Positions 1 through 5,886 are shown, counted from the first letter of the stretch. The stretch is DNA of 8,352 nucleotides from an uncultured Collinsella sp. (GCA_937934165.1 CALGZX010000115.1:1-8352), one strand, 5' to 3'. Made by a program: numbers and translations. The notes: generated by a model not told the origin, from the sequence alone.

Positions 1-657
1 GTCACGCGAGACATAGATGGGCAGGTCGCCGATGATGAGAATGTCGCGCTCGTTGGCATAGGCCTTGAGGCGGCTCCACTGGCGATTGAAGAAGTACTGC
101 GTCATCTGGTGGTAGAGCATACGCGCCGGATGGTCGGCGCAGACCTTGGCGGAAGCCTCGCCGCGGGTGCGGAGCTCCGCGGGCCACTCCCAAAACGCCT
201 TGAGACCGCACTCCTCTTTGACGGTCATGAACTCACAGTAGGGGATGAGCCAGTCCTCGTTGGCCTGGATAAAGTCATCGAAATCGGCCGGCTTGTCGGC
301 GGCAAAGCGCTCGGCGGCGCGGTCGAGAATCTGTCGGCGGCCGCCAAAGATAGCACCGTAGTCGACGTTGCTGGGGTCAGAACCCAGGTGCACGCCATCG
401 ATATCGCGCTGCTCCAGATACCCTGCCTCGATAAGCTCGGCAAAGTCGATAAAGTTGGGGTTGCCTGCGCGGGCCGAGAACGACTGATAGGGCGAATCGC
501 CATAACTGGTCGTCGTGAGGGGCAGAATCTGCCAGTAATGTTGTTTGCACGAGGCGAGAAAATCGACGAAGTCGTAGGCATTCCAGCCAAAGCCGCCGAT
601 TCCGTATGGTCCGGGCAGAGATGAGACGGGCATGAGGACGCCGCTTGCACGCTCCAT
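1..657 (-). CDS. malQ: 4-alpha-glucanotransferase (amylomaltase), N-terminal part, cut by window edge
   Basis: Cytoplasmic GH77 enzyme that transfers alpha-1,4-glucan segments between maltodextrins or to glucose in maltodextrin and glycogen use. The reverse strand reads MERASGVLMPVSSLPGPYGI at the start, the standard MalQ N-terminus (SSLPxPYGIG). It continues with YWQILPLTTTSYGDSPYQ at about residues 37-54, GNPNFIDF at about 61-68, and near the edge MLYHQMTQYFFNRQW followed by IIGDLPIYVSRD; all are signature MalQ segments. Only 219 codons are present of a family length near 500, so the catalytic carboxylates lie outside. I chose ATG 657-655 because the family N-terminus begins there and GGTGAG (complement of 665-670) sits 7 nt upstream; in-frame GTG and TTG codons slightly further upstream have poorer spacing. 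galE lies upstream on the same strand but is separated by a terminator, so malQ has its own promoter. Family assignment is very secure. Confidence 0.96.
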   Translation of the reverse strand, partial: MERASGVLMPVSSLPGPYGIGGFGWNAYDFVDFLASCKQHYWQILPLTTTSYGDSPYQSFSARAGNPNFIDFAELIEAGYLEQRDIDGVHLGSDPSNVDYGAIFGGRRQILDRAAERFAADKPADFDDFIQANEDWLIPYCEFMTVKEECGLKAFWEWPAELRTRGEASAKVCADHPARMLYHQMTQYFFNRQWSRLKAYANERDILIIGDLPIYVSRD

Positions 658-741
658 GAATGCGCTCACCAACCTTCTTGTTGTGGGATCGGCCTGCAGA
701 TGGGTGAACAGCCCGCCCCGAGTTTTAGAGTCGATGTCCCT

Positions 742-771
742 ATTGTAGAACATGTTGTTTAAACATGTATA
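742..771 (-). promoter_or_regulatory. Candidate malQ promoter with palindromic operator in the spacer
   Basis: On the minus strand a -10-like TACAAT (complement of 742-747) lies 18 bp from a -35-like TATACA (complement of 766-771, 4 of 6 matches to consensus). The spacer holds the perfect 10-bp palindrome TGTTTAAACA (756-765), flanked and partly overlapped by AACATGTT (749-756, itself a perfect palindrome) and AACATGTA (762-769). A site between -35 and -10 is a typical place for repression. TGTTTAAACA fits GT-N-TA-N-AC, the pattern described for HutC-type GntR operators. The promoter call rests on motifs and position only. Confidence 0.45.
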
Positions 772-820
772 GGCGAGATTAAAAAGTTGGTCCATTTTCG
801 GTAAATGGTTACGCGCCATG

Positions 821-854
821 AAAAAGCCCCGGTCTCACATCGTGAGATCGGGGC
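821..854 (-). terminator. Rho-independent terminator of galE
   Basis: On the minus strand a 13-bp stem (842-854 with 826-838, one A-C mismatch) closes a 3-nt loop and is followed directly by TTTTT (complement of 821-825). It begins 23 nt after the galE stop codon. It separates galE from malQ. There is no T-run on the plus-strand side, so it is one-directional. Confidence 0.9.
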
Positions 855-877
855 AAGAGCGGTATGTAGGTTTTTTG

Positions 878-1939
878 CTACTCGGCGTCGGCGAAGCCGT
901 TGGGGTTGTGGCTCTGCCAGTTCCAGCTATCGCGGCACATGTCCGCGATGTCGTACTGGGCCTTCCAGCCCATCATGCGCTCGGCCTTGGAGGCATCGCA
1001 CCAGTTGGCGGCGATATCGCCGGCACGGCGCTCGCGAATCACATAGGGCAGCTCCTTGCCGCACGCCTTGGAGAAGGCGGCGACGACCTCGAGCACCGAG
1101 GTGCCGGTGCCGGTGCCCAGGTTAAAGATCTCGACGCCGGTTTTGCCGTTCATCCAGTTGAGGGCGGCAACGTGACCAGATGCCAGGTCGCACACGTGGA
1201 TGTAGTCGCGCACACCGGTGCCGTCGGGGGTGGGGTAGTCGTTGCCAAAGACCTGAACGGCCTCGAGCTTACCCACGGCGACCTGGGCGACATAGGGAAC
1301 CAGGTTGTTGGGGATGCCCTTGGGGTCCTCGCCGATTAAGCCCGACGGATGGGCACCGATGGGGTTGAAGTAACGGAGCAGCACGACGTCCCACTCGGGG
1401 TCGGCGGTGTGGACGTCCATAAGGATCTGCTCGATCATCCACTTGGTCCAACCATAGGGGTTAGTCGCGGGCTTCTTAGGATCCTCCTCGGTGACGGGCG
1501 GGTTGTCCGGGTCGCCGTAGACGGTCGAGGAGCTCGAGAAGATGATGGACTTGCAGCCATGGTTGCGCATGACGTCAATGAGCACTAGGGTGTTCTCGAT
1601 ATTGTTGTGGTAGTACTCGACGGGCTTGCTCACCGATTCGCCGACGGCCTTAAAGCCGGCAAAGTGGATGACGCGGTCGATCTGATGGGTATCGAAGATC
1701 TTGTTCATCGCATCGCGGTCGAGCACGTTGGCCTCGTAGAAGGTGAGGTTCTTGGCGGCCTCGTCGCCCACGATGGTCTTGACGCGGTCGACGGCGACGG
1801 CGCTGGAGTTGGAGAGGTCATCGACGACGACGACCTGGTAGCCGCCCTCGAGCAGCTGAACGACGGTGTGCGAGCCGATAAAACCGGCGCCACCGGTAAC
1901 GAGGACGCAGGTGTCTTTGGGGTCGAGTGCTTTGGACAT
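878..1939 (-). CDS. galE: UDP-glucose 4-epimerase
   Basis: Cytoplasmic NAD-dependent extended SDR enzyme that interconverts UDP-glucose and UDP-galactose (Leloir pathway and cell-surface sugar supply). The 353-residue protein shows the Rossmann motif TGGAGFIGSH at 15-24, HFAGFKAVGES at 92-102, the SSSSTVYG block (catalytic Ser137 by alignment with E. coli Ser124), the YxxxK pair Tyr162/Lys166, RYFNPIGAHPSG at 189-200 and a C-terminus ending in WNWQSHNPNGF that closely follows E. coli GalE. ATG 1939 is preceded by TAGGAG with 5-nt spacing. The position equal to E. coli Tyr299, which gates the sugar pocket, is Asn312 here. No galK or galT is adjacent; the gene is monocistronic, with a terminator downstream and malQ beyond it. 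Confidence 0.97.
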   Translation of the reverse strand: MSKALDPKDTCVLVTGGAGFIGSHTVVQLLEGGYQVVVVDDLSNSSAVAVDRVKTIVGDEAAKNLTFYEANVLDRDAMNKIFDTHQIDRVIHFAGFKAVGESVSKPVEYYHNNIENTLVLIDVMRNHGCKSIIFSSSSTVYGDPDNPPVTEEDPKKPATNPYGWTKWMIEQILMDVHTADPEWDVVLLRYFNPIGAHPSGLIGEDPKGIPNNLVPYVAQVAVGKLEAVQVFGNDYPTPDGTGVRDYIHVCDLASGHVAALNWMNGKTGVEIFNLGTGTGTSVLEVVAAFSKACGKELPYVIRERRAGDIAANWCDASKAERMMGWKAQYDIADMCRDSWNWQSHNPNGFADAE

Positions 1940-1976
1940 GTAGTCTCCTATCGAATCAGGAACACTTCTTCAGGGG

Positions 1977-1982
1977 AGTATA
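1977..1982 (-). promoter_or_regulatory. Candidate -10 box of galE
   Basis: The minus strand reads TATACT here, about 37 bp upstream of the galE ATG. No convincing -35 hexamer is present at 16-18 bp spacing, so the promoter is either weak or dependent on an activator. Only the -10 match supports it. Confidence 0.4.
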
Positions 1983-2057
1983 GCGCAGGCAGGGACGCCT
2001 AAATCGTGCGCTGTAGGAAAAGCAGAGGATTGTGCTAACGTACTCATCAGAAGAGCT

Positions 2058-2067
2058 TGCGTACGCA
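2058..2067. repeat. 10-bp palindrome TGCGTACGCA in the galE/hydrolase divergent region
   Basis: A perfect 10-bp palindrome, roughly midway between the divergent genes. It could be a protein-binding site, but its core GTACGC recurs only once nearby (2151-2156) and I have no regulator to link to it. Confidence 0.25.
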
Positions 2068-2134
2068 TAACCTGATCTTTGGCATTTGCTTACGAGCCGC
2101 TGACCTTGTAGTTTCCTGCCGTTCGTGGAAATCG

Positions 2135-2162
2135 TTGGGACGCGCCATATGTACGCTAATAT
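2135..2162 (+). promoter_or_regulatory. Candidate promoter of the cell-wall hydrolase gene
   Basis: TTGGGA (2135-2140) and TAATAT (2157-2162) are separated by 16 bp. A second AT-rich box, TATAAA (2180-2185), lies closer to the gene but has no recognisable -35. The region from 2146 to 2210 is far richer in A and T than its surroundings and carries repeated ATATGT/ACATAT hexamers. The call is based on motif and position only. Confidence 0.4.
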
Positions 2163-2209
2163 GTATGAGTTGAGCGACATATAAATAAACATGTAACGGA
2201 GTACATATG
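2146..2209. repeat. Perfect 9-bp inverted repeat spanning promoter to start codon
   Basis: CATATGTAC (2146-2154) and its exact reverse complement GTACATATG (2201-2209) lie 46 bp apart. The left copy is inside the candidate -35/-10 spacer and the right copy includes the ATG start codon. Between them are ATATGT (2159-2164), ACATAT (2177-2182) and ACATGT (2189-2194). It may be paired operators, or a leader hairpin if transcription starts upstream of 2146. Confidence 0.5.
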
Positions 2210-3412
2210 TCACCAAACAGCGATTCCATCCTTTCCCAGGAGCTCTCGCGCCGCACTGCCCTCAAGGCCCTGTTCGGCGCCGCTTCTGCGGCAGTTCTTT
2301 TTGGTCTGCCCGCTCGCGCCCATGCGGCGGAGGCTTCCAAAGAAACCACCGATAAACTGAATGCTGCCCAGGCCCAGCTCGACGAGGTTCAGGCCCAGCT
2401 CGGCAGCATCGCAAATGAGTATGCGGCGCTGGCCAACAAGAATGCCCAGACCCTCAACGACATCGAGAATGTCCAGGGCAAGATTGACGACACGCAGGCC
2501 CAGATCGATGAAAAGAAGGCCGAGCTCAAGAAGAAGCGCAACGACCTTTCCGATCGCGTGGCCGCCAGCTACAAGTCCGGCGGCACGAACATCCTGTCGC
2601 TGCTGCTGGCCTCTGGCTCGTTTGAGGAACTCGTCGCCAACGCGCATTACGTTGAGAAGATCAACAAGAGCGACCGCGATGCCATCGAGGATATCCAGAC
2701 GATTCAGGCTGAGCTCGACGCACAGAAGACCGAGCTCGAAGCACAAAAGGCCGACCTTGAAAAACTCAAGGACCAGCAGACGGCTCAGATGCAGGATATG
2801 CAGGCCAAGCAGCAAGAAGTCCAGACCGTGCTGAACGGTCTTTCCGACGACGTCAAGGAGCTCATGGCTCAGCGCGATTCCGAGATTCTCGCTGCCGCTC
2901 AGGCCGAGGAGGCTGCCAAGAAGGCTGCCGCTGCCGCGGCTGCCGCGAACAAGAACAATTCCTACTCGGGTGGTTCAAGCTCGGGTGGCGGCTCGTATGC
3001 GCCCGGAACCCCGCAACAGAATGCCGGCTCGGGCAAACAGCAGGCCGTCGTCAACGCGTGCTACTCCACGCCTTCGCCGGGTCAGAACTGGTGCGCGGCG
3101 TGGGTTACCAATGTCTTCCGTAACGCCGGCGTGGGCTATTTTGGCGGCAACGCGTGTGACATGTTCAACGCCTGGTGCTATAGCTCCGATCGCTCGGCGC
3201 TGCAGGTGGGCATGATCGTGGCCGACTCATCGCATAGCGGTACCGGCATGCCGGGTCTGATCTATGGCCACGTGGGCATCTACGTTGGCGGCGGCATCGT
3301 TATGAGTAACGAGGGCGCCATCACGTCGAGGTCGCTTGATTCGTTCATTGGGTTCTACGGCACTGGCTCTGGCGTGCGCTGGGGCTGGCTTGGCGGTATT
3401 GCGCTGTCGTAA
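2207..3412 (+). CDS. Secreted coiled-coil peptidoglycan hydrolase, CHAP/NlpC-P60-like, with Tat-type signal
   Basis: Predicted cell-wall hydrolase of 401 residues. Residues 1-40 form a signal peptide with the twin-arginine motif SRRTALK (14-20), a hydrophobic stretch LFGAASAAVLFGL (22-34) and an ARAHA cleavage site before Ala41. Residues about 45-245 are a long Gln/Glu/Lys/Ala-rich coiled coil interrupted by SYKSGGTNILSLLLASGSFE (121-140), a hallmark of PcsB-type hydrolases. An Ala-rich end and a Gly/Ser/Pro linker (250-275) lead to the catalytic domain (278-401), with nucleophile Cys296 in NWCAAWV, His355 in GHVGIYVG and a possible third residue at Asn368/Glu369. In PcsB-type proteins the coiled coil restrains the enzyme until the division machinery releases it; that role here is inference. 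ATG 2207 has GGAG 5 nt upstream. Additional cysteines are at 285, 317 and 324. The gene stands alone, followed by two terminators. Confidence 0.88.
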   Translation: MSPNSDSILSQELSRRTALKALFGAASAAVLFGLPARAHAAEASKETTDKLNAAQAQLDEVQAQLGSIANEYAALANKNAQTLNDIENVQGKIDDTQAQIDEKKAELKKKRNDLSDRVAASYKSGGTNILSLLLASGSFEELVANAHYVEKINKSDRDAIEDIQTIQAELDAQKTELEAQKADLEKLKDQQTAQMQDMQAKQQEVQTVLNGLSDDVKELMAQRDSEILAAAQAEEAAKKAAAAAAAANKNNSYSGGSSSGGGSYAPGTPQQNAGSGKQQAVVNACYSTPSPGQNWCAAWVTNVFRNAGVGYFGGNACDMFNAWCYSSDRSALQVGMIVADSSHSGTGMPGLIYGHVGIYVGGGIVMSNEGAITSRSLDSFIGFYGTGSGVRWGWLGGIALS

Positions 3413-3427
3413 CGATAAGTTGGGCCG

Positions 3428-3468
3428 GGACAGTCCGAGAGGCATAAGGTTGCCTGCTCGGACAGTCC
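3428..3468 (+). repeat. Long imperfect hairpin just after the hydrolase gene
   Basis: GGACAGTCCGAGAGGCA (3428-3444) pairs with TGCCTGCTCGGACAGTCC (3451-3468) around the loop TAAGGT. There are 16 Watson-Crick pairs, one A-A mismatch and one bulged G (3456). It starts 16 nt after the stop codon and has no T-run, so it is more likely an mRNA 3'-end stabiliser or part of a repeat element than a terminator. GGRCAGTCC occurs three times here (3428, 3460, 3515). Confidence 0.7.
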
Positions 3469-3524
3469 TCGACTGGTTGGGCCCCGCGCCCGCAATATAT
3501 TTGATTGCCTGCTCGGGCAGTCCT
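3450..3524 (+). repeat. 20-bp direct repeat TTGCCTGCTCGGRCAGTCCT
   Basis: Copies at 3450-3469 and 3505-3524 differ only at one base (A or G), 55 bp apart. The first copy forms the right arm of the hairpin at 3428-3468. The second begins inside the left arm of the 30-bp inverted repeat (3478-3507). The two copies could compete for the same pairing partner (3428-3444). Confidence 0.75.
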
Positions 3525-3607
3525 GCGCAAGACGAAGGCCACATTAAGTGGCCTTCTTTGCGTGCGGAACTCGCAATCAATCAAATATATTGCGGGCGCG
3601 GGGCCCA
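3478..3607. repeat. 130-bp element bounded by a perfect 30-bp inverted repeat
   Basis: Positions 3478-3507 are the exact reverse complement of 3578-3607, with no mismatch over 30 bp. Each arm has a GC-rich outer half (GGGCCCCGCGCCCGC) and an AT-rich inner half (AATATATTTGATTG). The 70 nt between the arms contain a terminator-like hairpin (3534-3559). No open reading frame with a start and ribosome site fits. No clear target-site duplication is seen beside the arms. It may be a miniature transposable or palindromic intergenic element, or an RNA-level structure. Confidence 0.85.
3534..3559 (+). terminator. Terminator-like hairpin downstream of the hydrolase gene
   Basis: GAAGGCCAC (3534-3542) and GTGGCCTTC (3548-3556) form a 9-bp stem with loop ATTAA, followed by TTT and then G. 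The T-run is short. An outer stem CGCAA/TTGCG (3526-3530 with 3558-3562) could extend the hairpin and consume part of that run, so termination is probably partial; the stronger terminator at 3658-3684 would act as backup. Confidence 0.6.
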
Positions 3608-3612
3608 CTCGG

Positions 3613-3647
3613 ATTCAGAGTGCCACAATCCAGAGTGGTGTCTGAAT
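3613..3647 (+). repeat. Imperfect hairpin between the 30-bp repeat and the shared terminator
   Basis: ATTCAGA (3613-3619) pairs with TCTGAAT (3641-3647), then after a small internal loop CCAC (3623-3626) pairs with GTGG (3635-3638). No T-run follows directly. Function unknown. Confidence 0.4.
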
Positions 3648-3657
3648 AAAAGAGAGT

Positions 3658-3684
3658 GAAGGCCCCTTTCGGGGCCTTCTTTTT
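3658..3684. terminator. Convergent terminator between hydrolase gene and murB
   Basis: GAAGGCCCC (3658-3666) and GGGGCCTTC (3671-3679) form a perfect 9-bp stem with loop TTTC, followed by TTTTT (3680-3684) on the plus strand. On the minus strand, two bases after the stem, comes CTCTCTTTTATT, so it can also serve murB, whose stop codon it overlaps by 2 bases. Confidence 0.9.
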
Positions 3685-4645
3685 ATAAAAATTCGCCTAC
3701 TCGGTGGACTTCGGGTTCTAGGTCTACGTCGAATTGGCCTTTGACGGTTGTTTGGATGTGGCGGATGAGTTCGTCAACGTCGGCGGCGGTGGCGTGGTTG
3801 GCGTTGACGATAAAACCGCAGTGCTTTTCGCTTACCTGCGCGCCGCCAACGGCGTGTCCTCGCAGGCCGGCATCCATGATGAGTTTGCCGGCAAAGTAAC
3901 CCTCGGGGCGCTTGAAAGTGGAGCCGGCGCTCGGCATGTCGAGCGGCTGCTTGTCCTCGCGGCGCTGGCGGTAGTCGTCCATGTCGGCCTTGATCATCGC
4001 GGCGTTGCCCGGGGCGAGATTGAAGGTGGCCGAAAGCACGATAAAGCCGTCATCGGCGATGCGGCTCTTTCGATAACCCAGGTTGAGCTCGTCGACATCG
4101 AACTCGATGATATTGCCGCTGCCGCGGGTGCCGTCGTCGAGCATGCGGGCGGGCTTGTAGACACGCACGGACTCCAGTACATCGGCCATGCAGGCACCGT
4201 AGGCGCCGGCGTTCATGTAGCAGGCGCCGCCGACCGATCCGGGGATACCCGAGATGGGCTCCATGCCGGTGAGGCAGGCTTCGGCGGCAGTCGCGGCGAC
4301 ATCGGAAAGCAAGGCGCCGGCTGCCGCTGTGACGTGCGTGCCGTTGACCGTAATGTCGGAGAGGCCCTTGCCCAGCGCCACGACGACGCCGCGGATGCCC
4401 TTGTCACCGACGAGCAAGTCGGAGCCGTTGCCCACGATGGTGAGTGGCAGATCGCAACGATAGCAGGTATCGAGCGTGGCGACGAGGCCCTGCTCGGTGT
4501 CGGGCGTAACAAAGACATCGGCCGGGCCGCCGATCTTAAACGTGGTGTGCTCGCGCATGGGCTCGCTCATGAGTACGTTGTCCTCGCCGGCAACGCCGGC
4601 GAGCGCGCAGAGCAGGTCCTCGTTAAAAAAGTCGTTCTCGTGCAT
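3683..4645 (-). CDS. murB: UDP-N-acetylenolpyruvoylglucosamine reductase
   Basis: Cytoplasmic FAD- and NADPH-dependent enzyme that reduces UDP-GlcNAc-enolpyruvate to UDP-MurNAc, the second committed step of peptidoglycan precursor synthesis. In the 320-residue product starting MHENDFF: TTFKIGGPADVFV at 34-46 and VGNGSDLLVGDKGIRG at 71-86 bind FAD; SGIPGSVGGACYMNAGAYG is at 132-150; YRKSR at 191-195; the proton-donor serine is Ser242 in SAGSTFKRPEGYFAGKLI; and the conserved C-terminal Glu is Glu312 in LEPEVHRVGEF. The frame is open further upstream (to 4744), but those 33 residues do not resemble MurB and cross the promoter region, so ATG 4645 is chosen; AAGGCGGA lies 7 nt upstream. It is transcribed alone, divergent from the LacI-type gene. 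Confidence 0.96.
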   Translation of the reverse strand: MHENDFFNEDLLCALAGVAGEDNVLMSEPMREHTTFKIGGPADVFVTPDTEQGLVATLDTCYRCDLPLTIVGNGSDLLVGDKGIRGVVVALGKGLSDITVNGTHVTAAAGALLSDVAATAAEACLTGMEPISGIPGSVGGACYMNAGAYGACMADVLESVRVYKPARMLDDGTRGSGNIIEFDVDELNLGYRKSRIADDGFIVLSATFNLAPGNAAMIKADMDDYRQRREDKQPLDMPSAGSTFKRPEGYFAGKLIMDAGLRGHAVGGAQVSEKHCGFIVNANHATAADVDELIRHIQTTVKGQFDVDLEPEVHRVGEFL

Positions 4646-4677
4646 ACGAATATCCGCCTTTAGGTGGTTGTTGTCAT

Positions 4678-4694
4678 CAATCGATTGCAATATA
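4678..4694. promoter_or_regulatory. murB -10 box and adjoining CG-centred palindrome
   Basis: The minus strand carries TATATT (complement of 4689-4694), 43 bp upstream of the murB ATG; no good -35 is visible. Right beside it, at the expected transcription start, is the perfect palindrome CAATCGATTG (4678-4687). A central CG is typical of LacI-family operators and a LacI-family gene diverges from this spot, so autoregulation or control of murB is possible, but this is inference from position. Confidence 0.35.
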
Positions 4695-4787
4695 CCCCAC
4701 CTGAACGGATTTGGTGCGCTGGCGGCGATAAAACAGCCGTCCACCGGATTGGTAAAGTGTTTATCACCGAGGTAGATGGGCAGTCGC

Positions 4788-4793
4788 TATACT
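4788..4793 (+). promoter_or_regulatory. Candidate -10 box of the LacI-family gene
   Basis: TATACT lies 35 bp upstream of the chosen ATG at 4829. No clear -35 exists at normal spacing. The imperfect dyad from TTGGTAA (4749-4755) to TTATCACCGA (4761-4770) lies where a -35 would be and might bind a regulator. Confidence 0.4.
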
Positions 4794-4828
4794 TTCAAGA
4801 GATTGCGCGTAAACCCGGAAGGAGCGAG

Positions 4829-5857
4829 ATGGCCAACAAAGTCACCCTCAAGCAGATCGCCCAGGAGGTGGGACTTTCCCCTTCGTCGGTCTCGCTTGTT
4901 CTCAATAATCGGCCCTGTCGCATCTCGGAAGAAAACCGTAAGCTCATCAAGGAGGTTGCGGCGCGCAACCACTATGTTCCCAACCAGATCGCGCGTAGCC
5001 TGGTCATGCGCGAGTCGCGCACGCTGGGCCTTATCGTTCCCAATATCGAGAGCCGCTTTTTTGCCTCGCTCGCCGGCAGCTTGGAAAAGCGCTGTCGCGA
5101 GGACGGTTACGCGCTCTTTATTACCAGCTCGGGCGGAAGCGCCGATGACGATCTGGAACTGCTGCGCCAGCTGGTGACGCGCGGCGTTGATGGCGTCTTC
5201 CTGGTCGTAGGCGACGAGTTCTCCGACGACCGCGCCCTGCGCGAAGAAGTCAGCCATCTGCCTATCCCTGCCGTGATGGTCGACCGTGCCATTGAGGGGC
5301 TCGAGTGCGACAAGGTGATGTTCGACCACGAGATGGGTGGCTACATGGCCACTCGCTATCTGATCGAGCAGGGCCACCGTCGCATTGCCTGCTTGGTTAA
5401 CGCGCGCCGTTCCAATACGGGGCGTAAGCGACTTGCCGGCTATGAGCGCGCGCTGCGCGAGGTTGGCCTGCCTATCGACGCACGTTTGGAGTTTGAGAGC
5501 GAGTACTACATTCCGAGTGCCTATGAGGCCTCGGAGGCGGTGCTCGCAACTGATGCCACCGCTGTGTTCGCAAGTTCGGATAACATCGCCCTCGGTCTGC
5601 TCAAGCGCTTGCACGAGATGGGGAAGAGCATCCCGGGCGATATCTCGGTGGTGAGTTACGACAACTCGGCGGCCGACGTTCTCTTTGAGCCGGCGCTGAC
5701 CGCGATTGAGCAGGATCCTGGTGTCCTTGCGGAGCATGCTTTTGGCTGCATGTCCAAGCGTCTTGCCGGTAGGGGCGGCAGGCGTGCCGAAGAGGTCGTC
5801 CTGGAGCCGGCGCTTATCGTTAAGGGCAGCGTGCTCGAGCTTACCGAATGTAGCTAA
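4829..5857 (+). CDS. LacI-family transcriptional regulator
   Basis: DNA-binding repressor or activator of 342 residues with a periplasmic-binding-protein-like sensor domain, expected to respond to a sugar or nucleotide ligand. The N-terminal helix-turn-helix is at 5-26 (VTLKQIAQEVGLSPSSVSLV). The hinge region follows at about 50-62 (PNQIARSLVMRES), then TLGLIVPNIESRFFASL, the classical entry into the sensor. Further family landmarks are GVDGVFLV (119-126), FDHEMGGYMATRYLIEQGHR (165-184), FASSDNIALGLL (247-258) and ISVVSYDNS (272-280). ATG 4829 is chosen because the family starts just before the HTH and AAGGAG (4819-4824) precedes it; the open frame extends upstream to 4664 but that part has no similarity. 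No sugar genes are attached, so the ligand and targets cannot be read from context. Family call is secure, subgroup unknown. Confidence 0.94.
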   Translation: MANKVTLKQIAQEVGLSPSSVSLVLNNRPCRISEENRKLIKEVAARNHYVPNQIARSLVMRESRTLGLIVPNIESRFFASLAGSLEKRCREDGYALFITSSGGSADDDLELLRQLVTRGVDGVFLVVGDEFSDDRALREEVSHLPIPAVMVDRAIEGLECDKVMFDHEMGGYMATRYLIEQGHRRIACLVNARRSNTGRKRLAGYERALREVGLPIDARLEFESEYYIPSAYEASEAVLATDATAVFASSDNIALGLLKRLHEMGKSIPGDISVVSYDNSAADVLFEPALTAIEQDPGVLAEHAFGCMSKRLAGRGGRRAEEVVLEPALIVKGSVLELTECS

Positions 5858-5886
5858 GCGTACTTGTTTGTTTGCATAGATTGCAT

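Noticed and set aside
2210..2815. Leu/Val/Gly-rich minus-strand frame opposite the coiled-coil gene
   Set aside because: The antisense of Gln/Glu/Lys-rich codons gives Leu-rich text; no motif or ribosome site supports it.
3478..3607. Invertible promoter (phase-variation switch)
   Set aside because: The 70-nt spacer shows no promoter, and its main feature is a nearly symmetric hairpin, so inversion would have little effect. Kept only as a thing to test.
3227..3659. Small frames on both strands across the repeat-rich gap after the hydrolase gene
   Set aside because: They run through inverted repeats and terminators, lack ribosome sites, and repeat the same peptide text from both arms, as expected for palindromic DNA.
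3734..4663. Long open frame on the plus strand opposite murB
   Set aside because: Shadow of murB in GC-rich DNA; the translation is Gly/Val/Ala/Asp-rich without family motifs, and murB on the other strand is unmistakable.
4664..4828. Upstream extension of the LacI-family protein
   Set aside because: The extra 55 residues have no similarity to the family, cross the candidate -10 box at 4788, and the ribosome site is at 4819-4824.
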